DNA from: Candidatus Segatella violae
GTDB taxonomy: Bacteria > Bacteroidota > Bacteroidia > Bacteroidales > Bacteroidaceae
Assembly: GCA_002440225.1 (NCBI GenBank)
Contig: DJSH01000024.1
Coordinates: forward strand, 1-15,430
Direction of reading: 5' to 3'
Length of the DNA stretch: 15,430 nucleotides
Part shown: in pieces, positions 1 to 5,135 of the stretch
Layout of the letters: the number at the start of each line of letters is the position of its first letter
Numbering within the stretch: position 1 is the stretch's first letter
Program-made: the position numbers and the translations under genes
The notes under the pieces: model-generated
Database searches by the model: none
Seen by the model: the letters and a program-made list of their open reading frames with translations, nothing else
Told to the model about the DNA's origin: nothing

Positions 1-1
1 C

Positions 2-76
2 ACGCTTTTGCAGGTGATCCAAAAGATCCATAGTGCCGGATATTCTGTAACGCTGAATATGCCGACACCCCGTTAG
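2..76 (+). CDS. Possible 3' end of a gene, perhaps HTH/XRE-type regulator (partial)
   Basis: An open frame enters from the left edge and stops at TAG 74-76. Its last 24 residues read TLLQVIQKIHSAGYSVTLNM followed by PTPR. The pattern 'TLLxVIxKIxxAGYxVxL' resembles the last helix and strand of XRE/HigA-type helix-turn-helix domains, which often end in forms such as TLLKVxxALGYxLxL. This is inference from a very short fragment. The other two forward frames stop earlier (31-33 and 15-17). The upstream sequence is missing, so the gene may not be real. Confidence 0.35.
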   Translation, partial: TLLQVIQKIHSAGYSVTLNMPTPR

Positions 77-89
77 CCGTTTCGGCGGA

Positions 90-104
90 TTTGTATAATA
101 CAAA
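90..104. promoter_or_regulatory. Operator-like palindrome TTTGTAT-A-ATACAAA
   Basis: A perfect 15-bp odd palindrome with 7-bp half-sites, 13 bp after the stop codon of the possible HTH gene fragment. The same half-site, TTTGTAT, occurs twice as a direct repeat 10 bp apart (690-696 and 700-706) in the promoter of the downstream lipoprotein gene. A regulator binding site is a guess. The motif is AT-rich and partly overlaps the promoter -7 consensus. Confidence 0.3.
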
Positions 105-146
105 CGCTATCTTCAAAGGTTTTATGGTGATAGCTGCGAGGCTGTC

Positions 147-205
147 GACAGGAAACTGTCTAGTAAGAGCAGTTTCCTGTCTAAGGCTTTGCAGTTTACT
201 GTCTA
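147..205. repeat. 12-bp inverted repeat plus three CTGTCTA repeats
   Basis: GACAGGAAACTG (147-158) and CAGTTTCCTGTC (170-181) form a perfect 12-bp stem around an 11-nt loop. The heptamer CTGTCTA occurs at 156-162, 177-183 and 199-205, a 21-22-nt spacing. The second and third copies sit in a longer near-identical repeat, CAGTTT(C/A)CTGTCTA. No T-run follows the hairpin, so it is not an obvious intrinsic terminator. Confidence 0.6.
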
Positions 206-274
206 CACTGTGGACAGTGGTGGAAAGAGCATCTTGAGGACTGATTACAAGCATTGCGATGAGTCGTAAAAAGC

Positions 275-358
275 ATCCCGACGCAGTCTTTCTTACGTCC
301 CGACGCAGCGGAATCTACATCGGGACGTAGGAAAAACTGCATCGGGACGTAATTTTTT
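275..358. repeat. Tandem 22-nt repeat array, two units in each orientation, ending in T6
   Basis: Four contiguous units start at 275, 297, 319 and 341, each 22 nt after the last. Units 1 and 2 begin (A/G)TCCCGACGCAG. Units 3 and 4 begin ATCGGGACGTA(G/A), and their core TCGGGACGT is the reverse complement of the core in units 1-2. TTACGTCCCGACGCAG (293-308) pairs with CTGCATCGGGACGTAA (337-352) with a single non-Watson-Crick position, and TTTTTT (353-358) follows. Unit 2 can pair instead with unit 3 (315-330), so two mutually exclusive hairpins are possible. Function unknown; terminator or attenuator-like folding is an inference. Confidence 0.65.
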
Positions 359-390
359 AAGTTTCTGCACAAAGAATTTTGCATTTTACT

Positions 391-617
391 CTTCACTCTT
401 CACCAATCTAGTATAAGTCTCTGACTGATTGATGATTAAAATGGTGAAGAGTGCCCTCGCACACTTCACCAACACTTCACCACACTACACCCTTTCATTT
501 TCTGCTCTCGTTTGACCGGTGAAGAGTGGTGAAGTGTGGGTGAAGTGTTGATAACCACACTTCACCCTATTAATAGCCTGAATGACAATGAGTTGTGGTG
601 ATTTGGTGAAGTGTGAA
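391..617. repeat. CTTCACC / GGTGAAG repeat array
   Basis: Nine exact copies of one heptamer lie in about 215 bp. CTTCACC occurs at 398, 464, 475 and 560; its complement GGTGAAG occurs at 443, 518, 528, 539 and 605. There are also degenerate copies (391-396, 485-491, 597-603, 611-617). Adjacent copies are 10-11 bp apart, one DNA helical turn, as in arrays bound by a protein on one face. The flanking bases are also conserved (often GGTGAAGTGT). It is not a CRISPR array: there are no spacers and the orientation alternates. Confidence 0.7.
461..548. repeat. 31-bp near-perfect inverted repeat
   Basis: The arms at 461-491 and 518-548 are reverse complements at 28 of 31 positions, around a 26-nt loop (492-517). 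Each arm contains three CTTCACC-type units about one helical turn apart, so the array is symmetrical about position 504-505. This could form a large cruciform or hairpin, or bind a multimeric protein symmetrically. Confidence 0.65.
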
Positions 618-695
618 GTGTTTTTTCAAAAATGCGTGAATTGCAAATGTATCTTATTTTTTTGTCAAATTATCGTGTAAGTCATATTTTTTGTA

Positions 696-703
696 TAAAT
701 TTG
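696..703 (+). promoter_or_regulatory. Bacteroidota -7 element (TAAATTTG)
   Basis: Matches the Bacteroidota consensus TAnnTTTG and ends 24 nt before the lipoprotein start codon. I see no TTTG at the expected -33 position, so this is a partial match only. Confidence 0.45.
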
Positions 704-727
704 TATCCATAAAACTTATAAGTAGAA

Positions 728-1288
728 ATGAAACGATTGAATTATATCTTGGTGGTAGTCTTGGCTGCGACTCTTTTGGGAGCTTGCGCCGAGAAGAAAA
801 AAAGCAATATCATCATCACCAAAAAACCGGTGGTTAAGGTGAATAAAGGCCCGCAAAAAATGAGCGACTATGAACAGTCGAGAAATGTGGAGTGGGTAGG
901 TGCCAACTATCAGGTGGTGGTGAAACGCTCGTCTTCCACCGATTTGCCTTTGGTGAAACTCGATGATGATACGAGGTATTATGACAATAAAATTACCCTG
1001 CGCATCCTGCGTAAGGATGGTACGGAATTCTTCAACCGCACCTTTACCAAGGCTGATTTCACAGGCTATATAGACAAACATACGCAAGATACCGGTGCGC
1101 TGCTAGGCATCGTTTATGTGAAGGCGGAAGGCGACAACGTATATTTCGCCGCCAGCGTCGGGTCTCCTGATGTTGCCAGCGACGAATATGTGCCTCTGAC
1201 GTTGAAAATTTCTCGCCTTGGAGCTGTCACCATCAGCAAAGACCAAGTGCTGGATACAGATTCCGATGGGGATGAGGATGAAGTTTAA
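728..1288 (+). CDS. Lipoprotein, DUF4738-like
   Basis: A 186-residue protein with a lipoprotein signal peptide: basic MKR start, hydrophobic residues 6-17, and a lipobox LGAC ending at Cys20, the expected lipidation site. Residues 21-27 are lysine-rich and lack the acidic run that marks surface-exposed lipoproteins in Bacteroidota, so a periplasm-facing anchor is the simpler guess. The rest is soluble and beta-rich, and the C-terminus is strongly acidic (DTDSDGDEDEV). Length and layout fit the DUF4738 family of Bacteroidota lipoproteins; the assignment is from memory of the family and its function is unknown. It is a single-gene unit, preceded by a -7 element and followed by a bidirectional terminator shared with the opposing operon. 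An ATG preceded by A-rich sequence fixes the start; no clear Shine-Dalgarno sequence is present. Confidence 0.85.
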   Translation: MKRLNYILVVVLAATLLGACAEKKKSNIIITKKPVVKVNKGPQKMSDYEQSRNVEWVGANYQVVVKRSSSTDLPLVKLDDDTRYYDNKITLRILRKDGTEFFNRTFTKADFTGYIDKHTQDTGALLGIVYVKAEGDNVYFAASVGSPDVASDEYVPLTLKISRLGAVTISKDQVLDTDSDGDEDEV

Positions 1289-1317
1289 TCCTCGTCTTAG
1301 CAGGTTATAGATAAAAG

Positions 1318-1355
1318 AAAAAAGCTCTTGAAGCCAAAACTTCAAGAGCTTTTTT
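1318..1355. terminator. Bidirectional intrinsic terminator
   Basis: A perfect 16-bp stem (1318-1333 with 1340-1355) around the 6-nt loop CCAAAA, flanked by A6 on one side and T6 on the other, so it can terminate transcripts from both sides. It lies between the convergent lipoprotein gene (stop at 1288) and the small minus-strand gene (stop at 1365). Confidence 0.93.
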
Positions 1356-1364
1356 GTATCTGTC

Positions 1365-1745
1365 TTACTTTAAGAGTTTCTTGTATTCCTTGTCGAAACT
1401 TTGAGGGTGGCGACCGATGAAGAGCACATTGAGCAGACAATTGGCTGCCATCTCTACATCGTTGAGGTCGGCTCCCTTTCCTTTCTTGATTTCCTTGCCC
1501 AAGCAGACGTCCCATGTGGTTTGGAAACAACTGTCGTTGGCTCCCACAAACATATCGTTGGAGTTGGGATCTTCCATCAACTCAAACTTGATGACCTTCT
1601 TGGAGGCAATCGGCTGGATGTCGCAAAGCATGTTGAATGCTTTCTCGAAAACATCTCGGTGCAACTGCGCATTGGGGAACATCTCGTTGACGGTAGGGAA
1701 TATCTCCTCAAACTCGAATGATTGCAATAGCTGATAGAGTTTCAT
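1365..1745 (-). CDS. Small conserved-looking hypothetical protein (perhaps DUF6557)
   Basis: A 126-residue soluble protein, MKLYQLLQSFEFEEIFPTVN..., with no signal peptide or membrane segment. The frame stays open for another 94 codons upstream, but that stretch lies antisense-like over ribH in another frame and reads as low-complexity junk. The ATG at 1743-1745, 40 nt after the ribH stop, is therefore the start. Visible features are a helical N-terminus, an FELMEDP segment (54-60), a 'CFQTTWDVCLGKEI' segment (73-86) and a C-terminus ending in YKKLLK. I recall a Bacteroidota family of similar size and N-terminus (DUF6557) but cannot verify it. It is the last gene of the TPR-ribH operon and ends at the bidirectional terminator. 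No function is proposed. Confidence 0.8.
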   Translation of the reverse strand: MKLYQLLQSFEFEEIFPTVNEMFPNAQLHRDVFEKAFNMLCDIQPIASKKVIKFELMEDPNSNDMFVGANDSCFQTTWDVCLGKEIKKGKGADLNDVEMAANCLLNVLFIGRHPQSFDKEYKKLLK

Positions 1746-1785
1746 ATACCTTAATATTATATATATTCTACATGAGGCTTTTGCC

Positions 1786-2262
1786 TTAGAACTTGGCCAT
1801 CTTGATGGCATCGATGGCGCACTCGTCGCCCTTGTTGCCCAGCTTGCCACCGCTGCGATCCTTGGCTTGTTGCAAGTCGTTGGTGGTAAGGAGACCATAG
1901 ATGACAGGAATCTCTTGGGTTGCATTGAGACGAGCAATGCCGTAGGTGACTCCCTCGCAGATATAGTCGAAGTGAGGAGTCTCTCCACGGATAACGCTGC
2001 CCAGGATGATGACGGCATCGTAGCCACCGTTTAGTACCATCTGGTGAGCGCCATAAATGAGCTCGAAACTACCCGGAACGGTCTTTACGTGGATATTCTC
2101 GGTCAACGCACCATGCTTCTCCAATGTCTTTACGGCACCATCGAGCAGGGCTCCGGTAATCTCAGAATTCCATTCTGCGACAACAATGCCGAAGCACATG
2201 TTACTAGCGTCGGGTACCTTGGCAAAGTCGTAATCGGATAAATTATGTAGTGCTGTAGCCAT
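1786..2262 (-). CDS. ribH: 6,7-dimethyl-8-ribityllumazine synthase
   Basis: Penultimate enzyme of riboflavin synthesis in the cytoplasm: it condenses 5-amino-6-ribitylamino-uracil with 3,4-dihydroxy-2-butanone 4-phosphate to give the lumazine. The 158 residues match the usual family length (about 155). Seen in the sequence: Trp31 in the substrate-stacking position (VVAEWN), PGSFE at 63-67, GSVIRGETPHFDY at 88-100 with the proton-transfer His97, and Arg136 in KDRSGGK. Together these cover the known active site. The start is ATG at 2260-2262, 8 nt after the stop of the upstream TPR gene and preceded by AGAGAG, which indicates co-transcription and probable translational coupling. No FMN riboswitch is visible upstream of this operon, and the other rib genes are not in the window. 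Confidence 0.97.
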   Translation of the reverse strand: MATALHNLSDYDFAKVPDASNMCFGIVVAEWNSEITGALLDGAVKTLEKHGALTENIHVKTVPGSFELIYGAHQMVLNGGYDAVIILGSVIRGETPHFDYICEGVTYGIARLNATQEIPVIYGLLTTNDLQQAKDRSGGKLGNKGDECAIDAIKMAKF

Positions 2263-2270
2263 ATCTCTCT

Positions 2271-2966
2271 TTAGTTGGAAGCTCTTTCAATATACTTGTC
2301 AATCTCGGAGCTCTGAACGAGCATGGAGTTGACATACTTCTTCTTGACATCCTGATAGATGCTCAAGGCCTCGTCTTTCTTGCCCTGGCTTTCGAGAATC
2401 TCGCCAGCCTTGATGAGGAAGGTAGGAGAGAGGCTGTTGTTGGCATCGTCTTCTGCCTTGCTGTCTGCCATGGAAGCAGCCTTCTTGAAAGCCTCCACAG
2501 CCTTGTCGAGTTGGTTGAGGTGAGCGTAAGCATCGCCAAGAGCTGACTCTGCGGCAGGGCTAATCATCTGGTCGCCCTTGGAAGAGAATGCATCGAGGCT
2601 CTTCTGTGCCTCAGCCCACTTGCCGAGGTTGGCGTAGCAAAGACCTGCGTAGAGGTTTGCCAAGTTGCCGGCGTCGGTGCTGCTGTAGTCGGAAGCTATC
2701 TGCTCGAAACCTACGTAGCCAGCGCCATCGCCCTTGAGCGCCTGGTCGTACATCTGATTAGCAAAATAGGTCTGTCCCTTGGCGAGCATGGTGCTAGCCT
2801 TGTCCTCACGTGGACCAGAAATTTGGGATACATAACCGAACACACCTGCGATGATAACGATGACAGCTACCACTGCGATAATAATAGCCTTCTTGTATTT
2901 CAAGAAGAAGGCCTCGTGAATGTTTAGGCTCTCTATTTCCTGAGCCTGTACTTTGTTGTTTGCCAT
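2271..2966 (-). CDS. Membrane-anchored TPR protein, YfgM-like
   Basis: A 231-residue protein with a short cytoplasmic N-terminus, one strong transmembrane helix (about 27-46, AIIIAVVAVIVIIAGVFGYV) and a periplasmic domain of TPR repeats (about 100-225). Repeats are seen as ANLYAGLCYANLGKWAEAQ (103-121), ALGDAYAHLNQLDKAVEAF and LIKAGEILESQGKKDEALSIY. This is the layout of YfgM, an ancillary subunit of the SecYEG translocon implicated in periplasmic chaperone networks. Orthology here is inferred from layout only. It is the first gene of an operon with ribH and the small hypothetical gene, and is divergent from recF. The ATG at 2964-2966 is the only start that keeps the membrane anchor intact. 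Low-complexity AT-rich DNA lies upstream. Confidence 0.85.
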   Translation of the reverse strand: MANNKVQAQEIESLNIHEAFFLKYKKAIIIAVVAVIVIIAGVFGYVSQISGPREDKASTMLAKGQTYFANQMYDQALKGDGAGYVGFEQIASDYSSTDAGNLANLYAGLCYANLGKWAEAQKSLDAFSSKGDQMISPAAESALGDAYAHLNQLDKAVEAFKKAASMADSKAEDDANNSLSPTFLIKAGEILESQGKKDEALSIYQDVKKKYVNSMLVQSSEIDKYIERASN

Positions 2967-3029
2967 TTTTATTTTTTGTTTTTTATTATTCTTAACTTAA
3001 GTATTTTTATTATTCTACACTTTAGGTTG

Positions 3030-3037
3030 CAAAAATA
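3030..3037 (-). promoter_or_regulatory. -7 element (TATTTTTG) for the TPR-ribH operon
   Basis: On the minus strand this matches TAnnTTTG and lies 63 nt upstream of the TPR start. A near-match TTTC (3058-3061) sits 20 bp upstream, where the -33 TTTG is expected. The consensus DnaA box at 3045-3053 falls in the spacer. Confidence 0.5.
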
Positions 3038-3044
3038 CAGAATT

Positions 3045-3053
3045 TTATCCACA
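3045..3053 (+). promoter_or_regulatory. Consensus DnaA box TTATCCACA
   Basis: A perfect 9-bp match to the strong DnaA-box consensus. It lies in the AT-rich gap between the divergent TPR and recF genes, inside the spacer of the predicted TPR promoter and about 48 bp upstream of the predicted recF -7 element. No second perfect box was seen nearby, so this is more likely a regulatory site than an origin. Confidence 0.5.
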
Positions 3054-3100
3054 TATTGAAATTTCTCACCCACTTTTTTCGTTTTTTCCTCTTTTTCTGC

Positions 3101-3108
3101 TAACTTTG
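3101..3108 (+). promoter_or_regulatory. -7 element (TAACTTTG) for recF
   Basis: Matches TAnnTTTG and ends 24 nt before the recF ATG, giving a leader of roughly 18 nt. TTTC (3077-3080), 20 bp upstream, is a one-off match to the -33 TTTG. Confidence 0.55.
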
Positions 3109-3132
3109 CACCCAATAAGCTATATAGAGTGT

Positions 3133-4239
3133 ATGATTTTAAAGAATATTTCCATTATCAACTATAAAAATATCAAGAGCGCCAACTTGGAGTTGTCGCC
3201 CAAGATTAATTGTCTTATCGGTCATAATGGCATGGGTAAGACCAATTTCTTGGATGCCATCTATTACTTGTCTTTTTGCCGGAGTGCCTACAATCCCATC
3301 GACTCGCAGATCATCACTCACGATGAGGCTTTCTTCATGTTGGAAGGCAACTATGACAATGGAAAGGGTGAGGTGGAGGACATCTATTGTGGGATGAAAC
3401 GTGGCACCAAAAAGCATTTCAAACGAAACAAGAAGGAGTATAAGCGACTCTCGCAACACATCGGTTTGATTCCGCTCATCTTTGTCTCTCCGTCAGACGT
3501 CTCGCTGATTGAGGGTGGAAGCGAGGAAAGAAGACGATTGATGGATGTGGTCATCTCTCAATACGACAATAGCTATATCGAGGCGCTGGGCAATTATAAC
3601 AAGGCGCTCCAACAGCGCAATGCCTTGCTGAAGATGGATACGGAGCCCGACCCTATGTTGATGGAGCTGTGGGAACAGCAGATGGCGCAGAATGGTGAAC
3701 TCCTATATCAGAAGCGTCAGGCTTTTGTAGACGAGCTGGTTCCTCTCTTCCAGAATATCTATCAGCATATATCGGGTAATAAGGAGGTGGTGAACTTGAG
3801 ATATGTGTCGCATTGCCAGCGTGGCCCCTTGTTGGAGGTGATACAGCGAGACCGTTTCAAGGATCGTGCCGTGGGTTATTCGCTTCATGGTGTGCATCGC
3901 GACGACTTGGAATTCCTGCTGGGCGACTATGCCATGAAGCGGGAGGGAAGCCAAGGACAGAACAAGACTTTCGTCATCGCCTTGAAGCTCGCGCAATTTT
4001 CTTTTCTTCAGCGTACTTGCTCCAACACCATTCCGCTGCTCTTGCTGGATGATATCTTCGACAAGTTGGATGCGCAGCGTGTGGAGGCTATCGTGAAGTT
4101 GGTTTCGAGCGACAACTTTGGTCAAATCTTCATCACTGATACCAATCGTGACCATCTCGACCAAATACTCAGCAACATGGATGGGGAGTATAAGATATTT
4201 AGTGTGGATAGCGGAAAAATATCGCTTATTAGAAGTTAG
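3133..4239 (+). CDS. recF: DNA replication and repair protein RecF
   Basis: SMC/ABC-type ATPase that, with RecO and RecR, helps load RecA at single-strand gaps. The 368 residues match the family length. Walker A is GHNGMGKTN at 30-38 with Lys36; the ABC signature region is SQGQNK at 273-278; Walker B is LLLLDD at 302-307, followed by IFDKLD. The frame is open upstream to a TTG at 3106, but that codon lies within the predicted -7 element. The ATG at 3133 gives the canonical N-terminus MILKNISIINYKN. The gene is followed 21 nt later by a DUF721 gene, the same recF-DUF721 neighbourhood found in many bacteria, although dnaA, dnaN and gyrB are absent here. It is divergent from the TPR-ribH operon with a DnaA box between them. 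Confidence 0.96.
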   Translation: MILKNISIINYKNIKSANLELSPKINCLIGHNGMGKTNFLDAIYYLSFCRSAYNPIDSQIITHDEAFFMLEGNYDNGKGEVEDIYCGMKRGTKKHFKRNKKEYKRLSQHIGLIPLIFVSPSDVSLIEGGSEERRRLMDVVISQYDNSYIEALGNYNKALQQRNALLKMDTEPDPMLMELWEQQMAQNGELLYQKRQAFVDELVPLFQNIYQHISGNKEVVNLRYVSHCQRGPLLEVIQRDRFKDRAVGYSLHGVHRDDLEFLLGDYAMKREGSQGQNKTFVIALKLAQFSFLQRTCSNTIPLLLLDDIFDKLDAQRVEAIVKLVSSDNFGQIFITDTNRDHLDQILSNMDGEYKIFSVDSGKISLIRS

Positions 4240-4260
4240 AAATAGAAAGGAATCTAGGTT

Positions 4261-4551
4261 ATGTTTAGACAAAAAGTGAAATCTTTGGCAGAACTCTTGC
4301 CTGAGTTCTTGCGCAATGAAGGTCTGGAGACTCCATTGCAGCAGAAACGTCTTTTGGATAGTTGGGATGCAGTGGTGGGACAGTCGATTGCTGGATATTG
4401 TGGGGATAAGTTTATCAAAAACCAGACGCTCTATGTCAAGATAAACAACGCTGCCTTGAGGGCCGACTTGTCGATGAGCAGAAGTATCCTCGTGAATAGG
4501 CTCAACCAGACAGTAGGGGCGATGGTGATTTCGGATATAAGATTTTACTAA
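4261..4551 (+). CDS. DUF721 protein, DciA-like (putative helicase loader)
   Basis: A 96-residue basic protein. The core LLDSWDAVVGQSIAGYC (31-47) is the DUF721 signature, followed by the typical beta-strand LYVKINNAALRADLS. DUF721 is the domain of DciA, which in bacteria lacking DnaC/DnaI loads the replicative helicase DnaB. Family membership is well supported by motif and by position after recF; the helicase-loader role is inferred. Its length matches the short, domain-only versions. AAAGGA upstream (about 4246-4251) may serve as a ribosome binding site. Its TAA stop (4549-4551) overlaps the TAG stop of the opposing cyclo-ligase gene (4548-4550), so there is no room for a terminator. Confidence 0.88.
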   Translation: MFRQKVKSLAELLPEFLRNEGLETPLQQKRLLDSWDAVVGQSIAGYCGDKFIKNQTLYVKINNAALRADLSMSRSILVNRLNQTVGAMVISDIRFY

Positions 4552-5135
4552 ATCTTGTCATTGGAATATGTGTGTGTTCCTGATATGACCTCGTCCATCT
4601 GGATGTCTGTTTCTTCTGTAGGGATGAATGGTTGTGAATGGTTGCCTTCCCAAAGTTGGAAGTCGAAGCAAATGCCTATCTTGTACATCCCTTTGGCTTG
4701 TTGAAGGAATCGATCATAAAATCCCTTGCCTCGGCCCAGACGGTTCCCCCGATAGTCGAAACTCATCCCTGGGATGATGCCAAGTTCTATATCCGGATAT
4801 TGGTTCTCTGGATAGAGCTTGCCGATGGGTTCCATGATATGGAAGGCTCCCTCCTTGAGGTCTTGTGGTCCCGTATACTCCCTAAGAATCATGTGCTTGT
4901 CGTCCACCACCACGGGAAGCAATACCTTTTTTCCTCGCTTTACCAATAGGTCGATGTAAGCATGGGTGTACACTTCGTCGGGTAGGGAGTAGTACATCAA
5001 TATCGTATGGGCATCTTGGAGGTGCTCATTCTCTGATAGTTGTGTTAAAACGGAAAGCGACAGTTCCTCAAGCTGGCTTGAGGAATACTGTCGCTTTCTG
5101 CTTCTTATTTCTTTTCTGATTTCTTGTTTGTCCAT
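4548..5135 (-). CDS. 5-formyltetrahydrofolate cyclo-ligase
   Basis: Converts 5-formyl-THF plus ATP to 5,10-methenyl-THF, returning the storage folate to one-carbon metabolism in the cytoplasm. The 195 residues match the YgfA/MTHFS family. Diagnostic segments are the basic N-terminus MDKQEIRKEIRSRKR, the YYSLPDEVYT region (48-57) and the ATP/folate loop RLGRGKGFYDRF at 132-143. It is last in the Dcp-dCMP deaminase-CtpA operon; its first 31 nt overlap the end of the peptidase gene in another frame, which suggests translational coupling. The start at 5133-5135 gives the normal family N-terminus, so the overlap is real. A long hairpin lies within codons 13-28, and the stop codon overlaps that of the opposing DUF721 gene. 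Confidence 0.95.
   Translation of the reverse strand: MDKQEIRKEIRSRKRQYSSSQLEELSLSVLTQLSENEHLQDAHTILMYYSLPDEVYTHAYIDLLVKRGKKVLLPVVVDDKHMILREYTGPQDLKEGAFHIMEPIGKLYPENQYPDIELGIIPGMSFDYRGNRLGRGKGFYDRFLQQAKGMYKIGICFDFQLWEGNHSQPFIPTEETDIQMDEVISGTHTYSNDKI
5053..5098. promoter_or_regulatory. 20-bp hairpin inside the cyclo-ligase gene
   Basis: GAAAGCGACAGT-TCCTCAAG (5053-5072) is complementary to CTTGAGGA-at-ACTGTCGCTTTC (5077-5098): 20 paired bases, a 4-nt loop and one 2-nt bulge. It lies in codons 13-28 of the cyclo-ligase gene. In the sense transcript it is followed by CGTTTTAAC, a weak U-run. On the opposite strand it is followed by a T-rich but broken stretch. It might be an attenuator, an RNase site, or a stop for antisense transcripts entering from recF-DUF721. 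The pairing is seen; the role is inferred. Confidence 0.6.

Larger units (their letters stand above)
77..727. other. Repeat-rich non-coding region
   Basis: About 650 bp with no convincing gene. From left to right it holds a TTTGTAT/ATACAAA palindrome (90-104), a 12-bp hairpin with CTGTCTA repeats (147-205), a 22-nt repeat array ending in T6 (275-358), a dense CTTCACC/GGTGAAG array (391-617), an AT-rich stretch, and the promoter of the lipoprotein gene at 728. The one small frame across it (minus strand, 196-396) is a translation of the repeats and has no protein-like features. Confidence 0.8.

Noticed and set aside
196..396. 66-residue minus-strand frame
   Set aside because: It is a translation of the 22-nt repeat array and flanks, Cys/Arg-rich and without any protein-like pattern or start signal.
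275..617. Possible CRISPR array
   Set aside because: Repeats are 7-16 nt, alternate in orientation, have no unique spacers of constant length, and no cas genes are near.
1746..2027. Upstream extension of the small hypothetical gene
   Set aside because: The 94 extra codons run through ribH in another frame and are Ser/Ala/Arg-rich junk; the internal ATG at 1745 fits the intergenic gap.
3106..3132. TTG-initiated extension of recF
   Set aside because: It overlaps the predicted -7 element, and the ATG at 3133 gives the standard RecF N-terminus with Walker Lys at residue 36.
2967..3132. Possible replication origin next to recF
   Set aside because: Only one perfect DnaA box is present and neither dnaA nor dnaN is adjacent; regulatory use of the box is the simpler reading.
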